Part shown: positions 30,209 through 38,790 of the stretch, piece after piece | How positions within the stretch are numbered: position 1 is the first letter of the stretch | Layout of the letters: every line of letters starts with the position of its first letter | Assembly (NCBI GenBank): GCA_021807105.1 | Contig: JAKAPL010000008.1 | Location: 1-64,000, forward strand | DNA from: Myxococcales bacterium | GTDB taxonomy: Bacteria > Myxococcota > Myxococcia > Myxococcales > JAKAPL01 | DNA length: 64,000 nt | Reading direction: 5' to 3' | Notes under the pieces: model-generated | Seen by the model: only the letters and a program-made list of their open reading frames with translations | What the model was told of the DNA's origin: nothing | Database searches by the model: none | Translations under genes and position numbers: made by a program

Positions 30209-30883
30209 CTGGCCCTATGCCTCGCGACCGGCAACGAGGGGAAGATCCGAGAAATCACGGCGCTCTGTCGGGGGCGGCCGATCGAGCTTACGCCGCTCGA
30301 TTTCGAGACGGAGGAGACGGGCGATCGCTTCGAGGCCAACGCGCTGCAAAAGGCCGAGGCGGCGGCGCGGCGTACCGGCGGCTGGGCGCTCGCCGACGAT
30401 TCGGGCCTCCTGGTCGACGCGCTCGGCGGGCTCCCGGGCGTGAGGAGCGCCCGCTGGTCCGGCGGAGGACCGGAGGAGAACAACGCGTGTCTCCTGAGCA
30501 AACTATCCGGCGTGCCGCCCGAGCGGCGCGGTGCGGCTTTCCGGTGTGCGCTCGCGCTCTGCCACGCGGGCGGCGACGCCCTCGTCGTCTCGGGCGCGTG
30601 CCGCGGCCGGATTGCCCTCGCCCCGCGCGGGACGGGGGGCTTCGGCTACGACCCGCTCTTCGAGATCGCGGAGCTGGGCTATCGCACCTTCGCCGAGGCG
30701 AGCCCCGAGGAGAAGGCCCGCCTGTCCCATCGCACCCGGGCCTTCGCGAAGCTCGTGCCGATCCTCTCCCTGCTGGCGCGCCAGCAGGGAGAGGCTGGCT
30801 CCCCCCGCACCCCCCATCGACTCTCGCCTTCGCTTCAGCCTGCAAGAGTCTTCGTGCCGCACGAGCATTCTCGGAAGTCGTAG
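30209..30883 (+). CDS. rdgB: non-canonical purine NTP pyrophosphatase (RdgB/HAM1)
   Basis: LALCLATGNEGKIREITAL...ADDSGLLVDALGGLPGVRSARWSG...GTGGFGYDPLFE...LSHRTRAF; conserved N-terminus lies upstream of the track ORF (30440); no ATG/GTG/TTG found, CTG at 30209 proposed. Confidence 0.85.
   Translation: MALCLATGNEGKIREITALCRGRPIELTPLDFETEETGDRFEANALQKAEAAARRTGGWALADDSGLLVDALGGLPGVRSARWSGGGPEENNACLLSKLSGVPPERRGAAFRCALALCHAGGDALVVSGACRGRIALAPRGTGGFGYDPLFEIAELGYRTFAEASPEEKARLSHRTRAFAKLVPILSLLARQQGEAGSPRTPHRLSPSLQPARVFVPHEHSRKS
30764..30793. repeat. 30-bp perfect palindrome near the rdgB 3' end
   Basis: ctctccctgctggcg|cgccagcagggagag. Confidence 0.8.
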
Positions 30884-30968
30884 AGCACTGGAGCAGGCCG
30901 CGGTTGACGGCTCCCCTCTTCGATGGGGCCCCGGCCGACCAACGGTTCTCCCGGCCACGATCAGTCCG

Positions 30969-31520
30969 TCAGGGCCGCCGCGCGATCCACGGGACGTCGG
31001 GCACGCCCGCGCGCGCATTCGCCGTCCGGGCCATGACGAAGAGCAGGTCCGAGAGTCGATTCAGGAAGATGACCGTCTGTGGGCCGACCGGCTCGGCCCC
31101 GGAAAGCGCCACCACCGCCCGCTCGACCCTCCGGCAGACGGTGCGGGCGAGGTGCAGGGCCGCGGCCGCCGGCGATCCCCCGGGCAGGACGAAGTGCTTC
31201 TGCGCCGGCAACTCGGCGTCGAGCCGGTCGATGATCGCCTCCAGGGCGGCCACCTCCCCGGCGCCGACCGGTACGACCGCCTTGGAGACCCTCCCGGGCG
31301 GCGTCGCCAGCTCCGCCCCGAGCTCGAAGAGACGCGCCTGCAAGCCCGCGAGGATCGCGTCGATCTCGCCGTCGCGCGTCGCGGCCCGCGCGAGCCCGAG
31401 GGTCGCGTTCAACTCGTCGACCTCGCCGTAGGCGGCAACGCGCGGTGACGCCTTGGAGGCCGCCTGCCCCCCGAAGAGCGAGGTCTCACCACGGTCGCCG
31501 CGCTTGGTGTAAATCTTCAC
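30969..31520 (-). CDS. PduO-type ATP:cob(I)alamin adenosyltransferase
   Basis: MKIYTKRGDRGETSLFGG, GEVDELNATLG, VLPGGSPAAAALHLARTVCRRVER, FLNRLSDLLFVMAR. Confidence 0.93.
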   Translation of the reverse strand: MKIYTKRGDRGETSLFGGQAASKASPRVAAYGEVDELNATLGLARAATRDGEIDAILAGLQARLFELGAELATPPGRVSKAVVPVGAGEVAALEAIIDRLDAELPAQKHFVLPGGSPAAAALHLARTVCRRVERAVVALSGAEPVGPQTVIFLNRLSDLLFVMARTANARAGVPDVPWIARRP

Positions 31521-31689
31521 GCGCGGGTCGTCCCTGAAGATCGCCGTTCAACGCCCAAGGCCCGTCCCCCCCACGGAGCGTATGGGACCCGGGAGAATGG
31601 CCCGGGGAAAATCGTTCCCGCCGTCCTGCGTTCCTGGTGGAGCGTCTCCTGCCCGGTCCGAAGAGCCCACACGCGAGTTATAACACGGC

Positions 31690-32109
31690 ATGCTCCGCGC
31701 GCTGCCGGCCCTCGCCGTGTCGTGTCTCTTCGCCGGCTGTTCCAGCCAGCACGCGCCCGCGGACGTGGCCGGACGGTTCCTCGACAAGTACTACGTCGAG
31801 ACCGACCAGCGCGCCGCGCTGCCGCTCTGTGCCGGGCCCGCCGCCCGGCGAATCGCCGCGGAGATCGCCGACCTCGACCAGGCGCGCCGGCAGGGGCTCC
31901 CGGCCCCCGCGTTCCGGCCGAGGATGTCCTACCGCAAGCTGGGCGCTCGCCCTTCGCCCGCGGCCGGTGAACGGGAGCTCGAGTATGACCTTTCGATCGA
32001 CAGCTCCGGCGTCCGGCTCGAGAAGCGGGTCGACGTCGACTTGCGTCGGTCTTCCGGCCGCTGGCGCGTCTGGGAGTTCGGCGACACGGACGTGACGCGG
32101 CTCCGGTGA
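31690..32109 (+). CDS. hypothetical lipoprotein
   Basis: 139 aa; lipobox LFAGCSSQ. Confidence 0.65.
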   Translation: MLRALPALAVSCLFAGCSSQHAPADVAGRFLDKYYVETDQRAALPLCAGPAARRIAAEIADLDQARRQGLPAPAFRPRMSYRKLGARPSPAAGERELEYDLSIDSSGVRLEKRVDVDLRRSSGRWRVWEFGDTDVTRLR

Positions 32110-32154
32110 GGGCTGCGCTGGCCCATCCGGACCGCGGCCTGGTAGACGGGACCG

Positions 32155-32808
32155 ATGCGGAGTCTCCCGACGGCGCTCGCCCTCGCCTTCTGCCTCTGCG
32201 GCTGCCGGCACGGCGGCGACCCTGCCCTTGGCCACGGCTTCTCTGACCGCTTCGACCGGACGGGGCTCGGCTCCGACTGGTTCAACTCCGGGGGCCCCTG
32301 GCGCATCGTCGGCGGAGCGCTCTCCGTCGACCACGCCCACAACCACCCGCTCTGGCTTCGCCGCCGCCTGCCCCGCGACGTGCGGATCTCCTTCGACGTC
32401 ACCGCGCGTTCGCCCGACGGCGACCTCAAGGTCGAGCTGTTCGGCGATGGGAAGAGCTGCGAGTCCGACGAGGCCGTGCGCCGGGACCTCATCTACACCA
32501 CGACCGGCTACGTCCTCATCTTCGGCGGCTGGCACAACCGCCTGAGCACGCTCGTCAGGGAGAACGAGCACGCCTGGCAATTCCAGCCCGGCGTACCCTC
32601 CCGCCGCGACGTGCCGGTCGAGCCGGGCCACACCTACCACTGGATCATCGAGCGGCGCGGGGGCCACCTCGCCTGGTCCATCGACGGCCGGCCGTTTCTC
32701 GCCTACGACGACCTTGCCCCCCTCGACGGTCCCGGCCACGACCACTTCGGCTTCACCGATTGGGAGAGCCCCGTGACCTTCGCGAACCTCGTGATCGAGC
32801 CGTTGTAG
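32155..32808 (+). CDS. hypothetical lipoprotein with concanavalin-like jelly-roll pattern
   Basis: 217 aa; CLCGCRHGG lipobox-like N-terminus, GFSDRFDRTGLGSDWFNSGGPWRIVGGALSV, C-terminal FGFTDWESPVTFANLVIEPL. Confidence 0.65.
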   Translation: MRSLPTALALAFCLCGCRHGGDPALGHGFSDRFDRTGLGSDWFNSGGPWRIVGGALSVDHAHNHPLWLRRRLPRDVRISFDVTARSPDGDLKVELFGDGKSCESDEAVRRDLIYTTTGYVLIFGGWHNRLSTLVRENEHAWQFQPGVPSRRDVPVEPGHTYHWIIERRGGHLAWSIDGRPFLAYDDLAPLDGPGHDHFGFTDWESPVTFANLVIEPL

Positions 32809-32853
32809 CGCCGGGACCGCGGCGACGCCCTCTCCTCGACGGCTCCTTGAAGG

Positions 32854-33174
32854 TTACTTCCGCGCGAAGCGACGGACGTAACCGACGAGCGCGTCGATCT
32901 GATCGGGGGCGAGCTTGCCTTGCCAACCGGGCATCCGGCGCTGGCCGTTCACGGTGATGCCGTGGAGGATGGCGGAGCGCATCTGCCGGTTGGTCGTCCG
33001 CCCCTGCCAGCCCTTGCGCGTGAAGTCCGGGGCGTGGAACTTCCGGCCCATCCGGGTGCGGCCGCGGCCGTCGTCGCCGTGGCAGTTCGCGCACTTGTCA
33101 GAGAAGAGGTTCTCGGTCTCGGAGGCGCGGGCGGCGCCGGAGGCGAGGAGCAGGACGAGGACGAGGGTTCGCAT
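32854..33174 (-). CDS. class I c-type cytochrome
   Basis: Signal peptide then ENLFSDKCANCHGDDGRGRTRMGRKF...MPGWQGKLAPDQIDALVGYVRRFA. Confidence 0.88.
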   Translation of the reverse strand: MRTLVLVLLLASGAARASETENLFSDKCANCHGDDGRGRTRMGRKFHAPDFTRKGWQGRTTNRQMRSAILHGITVNGQRRMPGWQGKLAPDQIDALVGYVRRFARK

Positions 33175-33193
33175 GGCCCGGCTGGGAGGATAA

Positions 33194-33712
33194 TCAGGGC
33201 GAGGCGGTCTGCACGGCGCACTGCCCCTGGTTGCAGATCGTCTCGGTGCAACCAGCGTCCGCCGTCTCGGAGATCTGCGCCCCGGTGCTGATGCCTCCGG
33301 TGGGGAAGCACTTCTGGCAGTAGCCGCAGATGATCGCCGCGAGCTGTCCGTCGAGCCAGCCCCGCTCTCCCGCGTTGATAGGCGGAGTGTAGCTGCGCGC
33401 GTAGCAGAGGTACTGGATCGAGGGCTGGTAGAGGGCGCAGTCGGTGTCGGCGGTGCAGGTGCCGGCATCGGAGAAGAGCTGCGTGACCTTGTCCTCGAGG
33501 AGCTCCTCGGTCTTGCAGTCGCCGGTCCAGGGCGTGCAGCCGGAGCCAGCCGCGACCTGCCAGCCTCCGTCGCCCCAACCCGCGTCCCCCCAGCCGCCGT
33601 CCACGGGCTCGGAGATAGGCGCCGGATAGCATCCCGCGTCGAACGTGTTTTGCGGCGGCTTGCAGGCGGCGGCGACGGAGAGGAGAAGGGAGGCGGCGAG
33701 CATTCTGGACAT
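33194..33712 (-). CDS. hypothetical Cys-containing lipoprotein
   Basis: Signal/lipobox SVAAACKPP; Cys pairs including CGYCQKC. Confidence 0.65.
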   Translation of the reverse strand: MSRMLAASLLLSVAAACKPPQNTFDAGCYPAPISEPVDGGWGDAGWGDGGWQVAAGSGCTPWTGDCKTEELLEDKVTQLFSDAGTCTADTDCALYQPSIQYLCYARSYTPPINAGERGWLDGQLAAIICGYCQKCFPTGGISTGAQISETADAGCTETICNQGQCAVQTASP

Positions 33713-33904
33713 GGGTAACCTCAGGGGAGAGGAACTCTAGCACCTACGCCGGCCGTCCCGGCACGGCGCGGGGGCAGTTTGTGCCCCACCTCCGCACGCG
33801 CGTCAACGGGGCGACGATCGTCCGGGCGTCGCCGGTGCGCGCGGCCGGGCGCCCTCCTGTTCGTCTCTCGACGCTCCATCGCCCGCTCTGGTTCAGTGGC
33901 GGGC

Positions 33905-36049
33905 ATGCGACAGACCCTATTCCCGTATCTCCCCCTCTCTGCCATCTTGTCTTTCCCTCTCCTCGCCGCTGCCGCGCCGATGACCGTCTCGGCCGTCCGT
34001 GAGACAGAAAAGATCCGCCCGTCCGCCTCGCCACCCACCCAGAGCGCCATCGTGCTGTCGTGCGCGCAGAACGAGTTCTGCGCCTTTCAGGTCGCGGTGA
34101 CGGCCCCTGCCGGGGCGTCGGTCCAGGTGACCGATATCTCGCTCGGCGATCTCTCCGGCCCCGCGGGCGCGCGCCTCTCCGGGAGCGCGGCGCTCGTCTA
34201 CCGCGAGGGCTGGATGAACGTCACGACCCCTTCGAACGGCGCGGGGGCGACCGGACCCTGGCCCGATCCCATGATCCCCAAGGTCGACGACTTCTACGGC
34301 GAGACCCGCAACGCCTTCCCTTGGTCCGTCCCCGCCGGCGAGACCCAGGCGTTCTGGGTCGAGCTGCACGTCCCGAACGGCCAGGCGGCGGGCCCTTACT
34401 CCGGCGTGGCGACGGTCACGGGCGGCGGCGCCACCCTGCCGCTCTCGGTGACGATCGATGTGCGCGGCTTCGCCCTGCCCTCGACCGCCTCGCTCCGGTC
34501 GGCCTACGGCTTCGACTGGGACGGCCCCTGCATCGGCCACTTCGGCGGCTACGGCGGGCCGAACTGCGACGACGCCCAGCTCGAGGCGCTCAACGCCCTC
34601 TACTTCCGGGACGCCCTGAACCACCGGATCACGATCAGCCAGCTCGTCTACGCCCCGCCGGTCCAGAACGGCCAGGGCAGCTTCACGACCTTCGATTCCT
34701 TATACGGGCCGTTCCTGAACGGCGATGCGTTGCCCGGATCCGATCAGCTCTCGGGCGCGCAGATCACCTCGATCCAGTACGTGGGCGACCTGGCGTCGGC
34801 CTCCTACGCGGCCTGGGCGACCCACTTCAAGGCGCACGGCTGGTTCGACAAGGTCTTCGACTACACCTGCGACGAGCCGCCGGCCACCTGCGCCTGGAGC
34901 GACATCCCGAACCGCGCCTCCATCGTTCACGCCGGCGACCCAAACTTCCGTACGCTCGTCACCACGGACATCGCCAGCGCGCAGCAGCACGGCGTCCTCT
35001 CGGCGATCGACATCATCGTCCCGATCATCGACGCGATGTTCAACGGCGGCAGCAGCACCCGGGCGAGCTACGACACGTTCCTGACCGAGCCGAACAAGCT
35101 CCTCTGGATGTACCAGTCCTGCGAGCCATCGAGCAGTTGTACAAACGGCGACACGACCGACAACCTCCTCGGTTGGCCGACCGACTTCATCGACGAGGCG
35201 GCCATCGGGAACCGCGTCATGCCCTGGATGGACTTTCTCTATCAGACGACCGCGGATCTCTACTACGACACGACCTACGCGATGGCCACCCAGGACGCGT
35301 GGCAGAGCCAGTACGAGTTCGGCAACAACGGCGACGGGTCGTTTTTCTATCCCGGCAAGCCGGCGATCATCGGCGGCACCCATGACATCCCGATCGAGAG
35401 CTTCCGGCTGAAGATGCTGCGCGAGGGGATGCAGGACTACGAGTACCTGCACCGGCTCGACACGCTCGGCGACGGGGCCTTCGCCCGGACCGAGCTGTCG
35501 CGTGTCGTGACCAACGCGGGCGACTTCACCTCCGACCCGGCGGTCCTGGACCAGGCTCGGCTCGACATGGCCGCGGAAATCGAGAAGGATCTGGGCACGG
35601 CGCCGGGGGGCGGATCGAGCAGCAGTTCGGGAGGGAGCGGGAGCAGCTCGGGCGGCTCGGGCAGCGGCGGATCGGCTACGAGCGGTGGATCGAGCGGCGC
35701 GACGGCCACGAGCAGCTCGGGTGGCAGCGCCGGCCCCGACGGCGGGGAAGCCGCCGACGCGGGGACGATGGCGAAGGACGCCGGCTCGGGTGGTGTCCGG
35801 AGCGACGCTGGCAGCCCCGCCACGGGTGACAAGACCTCGTCCCCCGATGGCGGCGTCCCCTCGAACGGAGGGGACGGCGGCCTCGCCACGGCCGGGATTT
35901 CCAAGGTGGTCCATATCCCTGCCCCCCTGCCCGCCTCGTGCGGATGCGGCAACGGGCCTGGCTCTCGGAGCGCCGCGGTCGCGGATGTCATGCTCCTCGC
36001 TCTTGCAGCGATCACGCTGCGGCGGCGGGGCAAGCGGGTCCCCGCTTGA
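33905..36049 (+). CDS. secreted DUF4091 / GH123-like protein with Ser/Gly linker and Myxo-CTERM-like tail
   Basis: FGNNGDGSFFYPGKPAIIGGTHDIPIESFRLKMLREGMQDYEYLHRL resembles DUF4091; GGGSSSSSGGSGSSSGG linker; C-terminal SCGCGNG-TM-RRRGKR. Confidence 0.75.
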   Translation: MRQTLFPYLPLSAILSFPLLAAAAPMTVSAVRETEKIRPSASPPTQSAIVLSCAQNEFCAFQVAVTAPAGASVQVTDISLGDLSGPAGARLSGSAALVYREGWMNVTTPSNGAGATGPWPDPMIPKVDDFYGETRNAFPWSVPAGETQAFWVELHVPNGQAAGPYSGVATVTGGGATLPLSVTIDVRGFALPSTASLRSAYGFDWDGPCIGHFGGYGGPNCDDAQLEALNALYFRDALNHRITISQLVYAPPVQNGQGSFTTFDSLYGPFLNGDALPGSDQLSGAQITSIQYVGDLASASYAAWATHFKAHGWFDKVFDYTCDEPPATCAWSDIPNRASIVHAGDPNFRTLVTTDIASAQQHGVLSAIDIIVPIIDAMFNGGSSTRASYDTFLTEPNKLLWMYQSCEPSSSCTNGDTTDNLLGWPTDFIDEAAIGNRVMPWMDFLYQTTADLYYDTTYAMATQDAWQSQYEFGNNGDGSFFYPGKPAIIGGTHDIPIESFRLKMLREGMQDYEYLHRLDTLGDGAFARTELSRVVTNAGDFTSDPAVLDQARLDMAAEIEKDLGTAPGGGSSSSSGGSGSSSGGSGSGGSATSGGSSGATATSSSGGSAGPDGGEAADAGTMAKDAGSGGVRSDAGSPATGDKTSSPDGGVPSNGGDGGLATAGISKVVHIPAPLPASCGCGNGPGSRSAAVADVMLLALAAITLRRRGKRVPA

Positions 36050-36306
36050 TCTGCCTGGCCCTCGCAGCGCGGCCTCCGGGGGCCAGGCGCCCAGCGCGGC
36101 CAGGAAGCCGGCCGGGCTGCGACGTTCGGACCGCCTCATGGCGGTCCGGAAGCAGGGGAGGCCAACTCCCCCAACCCTCGCCCTCAGACCGCAGCCTTCG
36201 TAAACCCCCCCTGAATCTCTAGTAGGAGACTCGGTCCCTCGCCGCCTGCCCAGGGAGAGGGGCGGCGGGGGAAGCTTTCTGGGAACGACTCGAGGGCTGC
36301 TTCGAG

Positions 36307-36909
36307 CTACTTCGACGCGTGGCCCGTCTCGACGTCGAGCTGGTGCCAGGCCTTGTCGGCGCGTTGGATGACGGCCTGCCGGACCGCATCGGAGAGCGTC
36401 TTCATCCGGCTGACCATATCCTTGAACGACGCGAGGTCGAGGCTCATGAGCGCATAGTAGGTCCCCGACGAGGAGATCCAGCTCTCCTGGAGCGCCGCGC
36501 CCGGGAGCTCGGTGTCGGTGATGTTCTTCGACACGTCCTCGGCGTGCTGCTCGTCGGCCGCGGCCTTCCCGTAGTCGCCGCCGCCGGTGGTCGTCGCCTG
36601 GTAGTCGTGGAACGCGGCGCGGACCTCGTCGTTGATCTGCCGCGCGATGTCCGTCCGCCCGCGCGCCTCGGCACCCGAGCGCGCGATCGAGGGATTCGCC
36701 GTGCCCCCGAAGGAGCCGACGCCGCAGATCACGTCCTTCTTCAGGTACTTCGCGCAGCTCCCCGTGACCCAGGTCGGCGCACCCTTGAACTCGTCGGCCA
36801 TCGCGCTCGGGCCGCCGGCCTTGTTGACGACCTGCGCGCTCGTGCAGCCGACGCCGGCCGCGGCGAGCGCCCCGAAGAACATCCAGCGAATCATCCCCTT
36901 ACTGTCCAT
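36307..36909 (-). CDS. LPP20-family-like lipoprotein
   Basis: MDSKGMIRWMFFGALAAAGVGCTSA; APTWVTGSC...ICGVGSFGG...ARSGAEARGRTDIARQI. Confidence 0.65.
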   Translation of the reverse strand: MDSKGMIRWMFFGALAAAGVGCTSAQVVNKAGGPSAMADEFKGAPTWVTGSCAKYLKKDVICGVGSFGGTANPSIARSGAEARGRTDIARQINDEVRAAFHDYQATTTGGGDYGKAAADEQHAEDVSKNITDTELPGAALQESWISSSGTYYALMSLDLASFKDMVSRMKTLSDAVRQAVIQRADKAWHQLDVETGHASK

Positions 36910-37024
36910 GTCGATCTCCTCGTGCACGAGCGGGGCAGAGCTACGCGGCTCGCCCCTGGGAAAGAGCCCTCTACCTAGCACGACCGGCAGACGGGCGCGA
37001 GCGGACTCCTATTCACCTTGTCTT

Positions 37025-38665
37025 TCATGGCCGGCGGCCCGCGAGCCACCGGCAGGCGGGCGCGAAGCCCTCGCGACAGGCGCGCCGGTAGAACCCCCAC
37101 GCCCGCGGCCAGCTCTGCGGCACGCCGAGGCCGCCCACGTACAGCGCGCCCAGGTTGTTGCACCCGAGGCCGCTCCCGCGGGCGCACCCCTGCTCATAGA
37201 GACGGGCGGCGCCGGCGTAATCCTGCGCCACGCCCCGGCCGGTCTCGTAGAGCCAGCCGAGCGCCGTGCAGCCTTGCGCGTTGCCACCCCCGCACCCGCT
37301 CGTGTAGAGGCGGGCCGCCTCGGCCGCGCCGCCGCCCGGACCGTCGTCGTGCGACAGGAGATCGCCGAGCTCGACGCAGGCTGCCGGGTGGCCGTCGCTG
37401 CAACCCTGGCCGAGCGACCCCGTCCGCATCGGGATGCTCATGGGAACGCCGTTGCGGACGACCCCGAGGGTGACCGCCGTGCCCGGCCAGACCGCGGCGA
37501 CCGCGCGCCGCAGATCTTGCGGGTCGCGGACCGGCGCGCCGTCGAACGAGACGATCACGTCGCCCGCGCCGAGCCCGGCGTACGCCGCCGGCCCGTCGCG
37601 CCAAGCCCCCGCGACCCGTACACCGCCCGTCACGCCGAGCGAGGCGAGCCGTCCGGGCGGGATCGGTTGAATGTCGAGGCCGAGCCACCCTCCGGATCGG
37701 GGCTGGCGCCCCGGGGGCGGGAGAGCGACCCCTGCGCCGTCCACGGGAGGCGCGGCCGCCGCGGGCACCGGCGCGGCCGCCGCCTGGCCGACGGAGAGCA
37801 GCGGGAGATCCGGACCGACCTCGCCGAGACCACGGGCAAGGACGATCCTCCGGCCGTCCGGGGTGGCCGAGAGGTCCGGATCCTGCTGGCGCCCGCCCGC
37901 GAGCACGGTCCCCATCGAAAGACGAAGGTACGAGTAGACCTGTTCGACGGTGACCGGTCCGGCGCGGTCCTGCTCGCCCCAACCGCGCAGCGCCCCCAGA
38001 AGGAAGTAGGTGAAGAGGCCGTGCCGAGCCTCGGGAAGCGGACCGCTCGTCTGGTCCCACCTCGCCGCGGTGAAGACCGCGCCGCGGGGAAAAACGCCGA
38101 CCGAGGGCGACGGGAGGATCGGCCGCAGTCCTCGGGCGAGCAAGGTCCCTCCGCTCTCCTTCCCCGAGAAGCAGGCGTCGAGCAGGACCACGACGTGCTC
38201 CGCGGGCGAGGCGGAGAGCGCGTCGAGGAGCTTCTGGCGCGAGATGCTGCGGCTGCCCAGATCGTCCGGTTGGGCATCCACGCCGACGAGGAGCCCATCC
38301 CGCCGCGAGAAGTCGGGCGCCCCGTGACCCGCGAAGTAGAACCAGAGGATTCCGCCCGGCCCTGCCTGCGCCGCGCGCTTCCGTATCTCGCGCTCGATCC
38401 GGTCGTTGGTCCCCTCCGCGTTGGCCAGCACCGAGACGCGCTCGGCCGGGACGCCGCGGTCGAAGACCAGGAACTTCCAGACGTCCTTCGCGTCCCGCTC
38501 GGCGAAGGGGACGGGATCGACGAAGGCGTACTTCTCGATGCCGACGACCACCGCGGCGTCCTCTCGCGCCCCGTTCGGATGGTCGGGCCAAGTCCCCACG
38601 GGCGGCAGGCTCCCGGCGGGGCGAGGCACGGCGAGGAGCAGAAGGAGCACGAGCGGCGGCGCCAT
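37025..38665 (-). CDS. caspase-like (C14) peptidase domain + PDZ domain + Cys-containing Sel1 repeats
   Basis: VVVGIEKYAFVDPVPFAERDAKDVWKFL, ILWFYFAGHGAP (His), VVVLLDACFSGKE (Cys); PDZ-like YAGLGAGDVIVSFDGAPVRDPQDLRRAVA; Sel1/Hcp-like ACVELGDLLSHDDG...GCTALGWLYETGRGVAQDYAGAARLYEQGC. Confidence 0.85.
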   Translation of the reverse strand: MAPPLVLLLLLAVPRPAGSLPPVGTWPDHPNGAREDAAVVVGIEKYAFVDPVPFAERDAKDVWKFLVFDRGVPAERVSVLANAEGTNDRIEREIRKRAAQAGPGGILWFYFAGHGAPDFSRRDGLLVGVDAQPDDLGSRSISRQKLLDALSASPAEHVVVLLDACFSGKESGGTLLARGLRPILPSPSVGVFPRGAVFTAARWDQTSGPLPEARHGLFTYFLLGALRGWGEQDRAGPVTVEQVYSYLRLSMGTVLAGGRQQDPDLSATPDGRRIVLARGLGEVGPDLPLLSVGQAAAAPVPAAAAPPVDGAGVALPPPGRQPRSGGWLGLDIQPIPPGRLASLGVTGGVRVAGAWRDGPAAYAGLGAGDVIVSFDGAPVRDPQDLRRAVAAVWPGTAVTLGVVRNGVPMSIPMRTGSLGQGCSDGHPAACVELGDLLSHDDGPGGGAAEAARLYTSGCGGGNAQGCTALGWLYETGRGVAQDYAGAARLYEQGCARGSGLGCNNLGALYVGGLGVPQSWPRAWGFYRRACREGFAPACRWLAGRRP

Positions 38666-38790
38666 AACCGGCGGGGGAGTGTACACCCGGGGCCCCCCGA
38701 AGCGTGATCCTCCCCTCCCCGCGAGTCGCCCGGCGCGGCTCGTTCACCGCGTTGACCGGTCGCCCCGGCGAGCGTAACACCAAGGAAGCG

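Noticed and set aside
30880-30960. ctggagcaggccgcggttgacgg similar to the interior of the 50159-50324 element
   Set aside because: Suggestive but fragmentary; boundaries and TIRs not visible.
36219-36240. tctagtaggagactcggtccc resembles the family 1 TIR
   Set aside because: Partial match needing an indel, no partner end or body; too weak to call.
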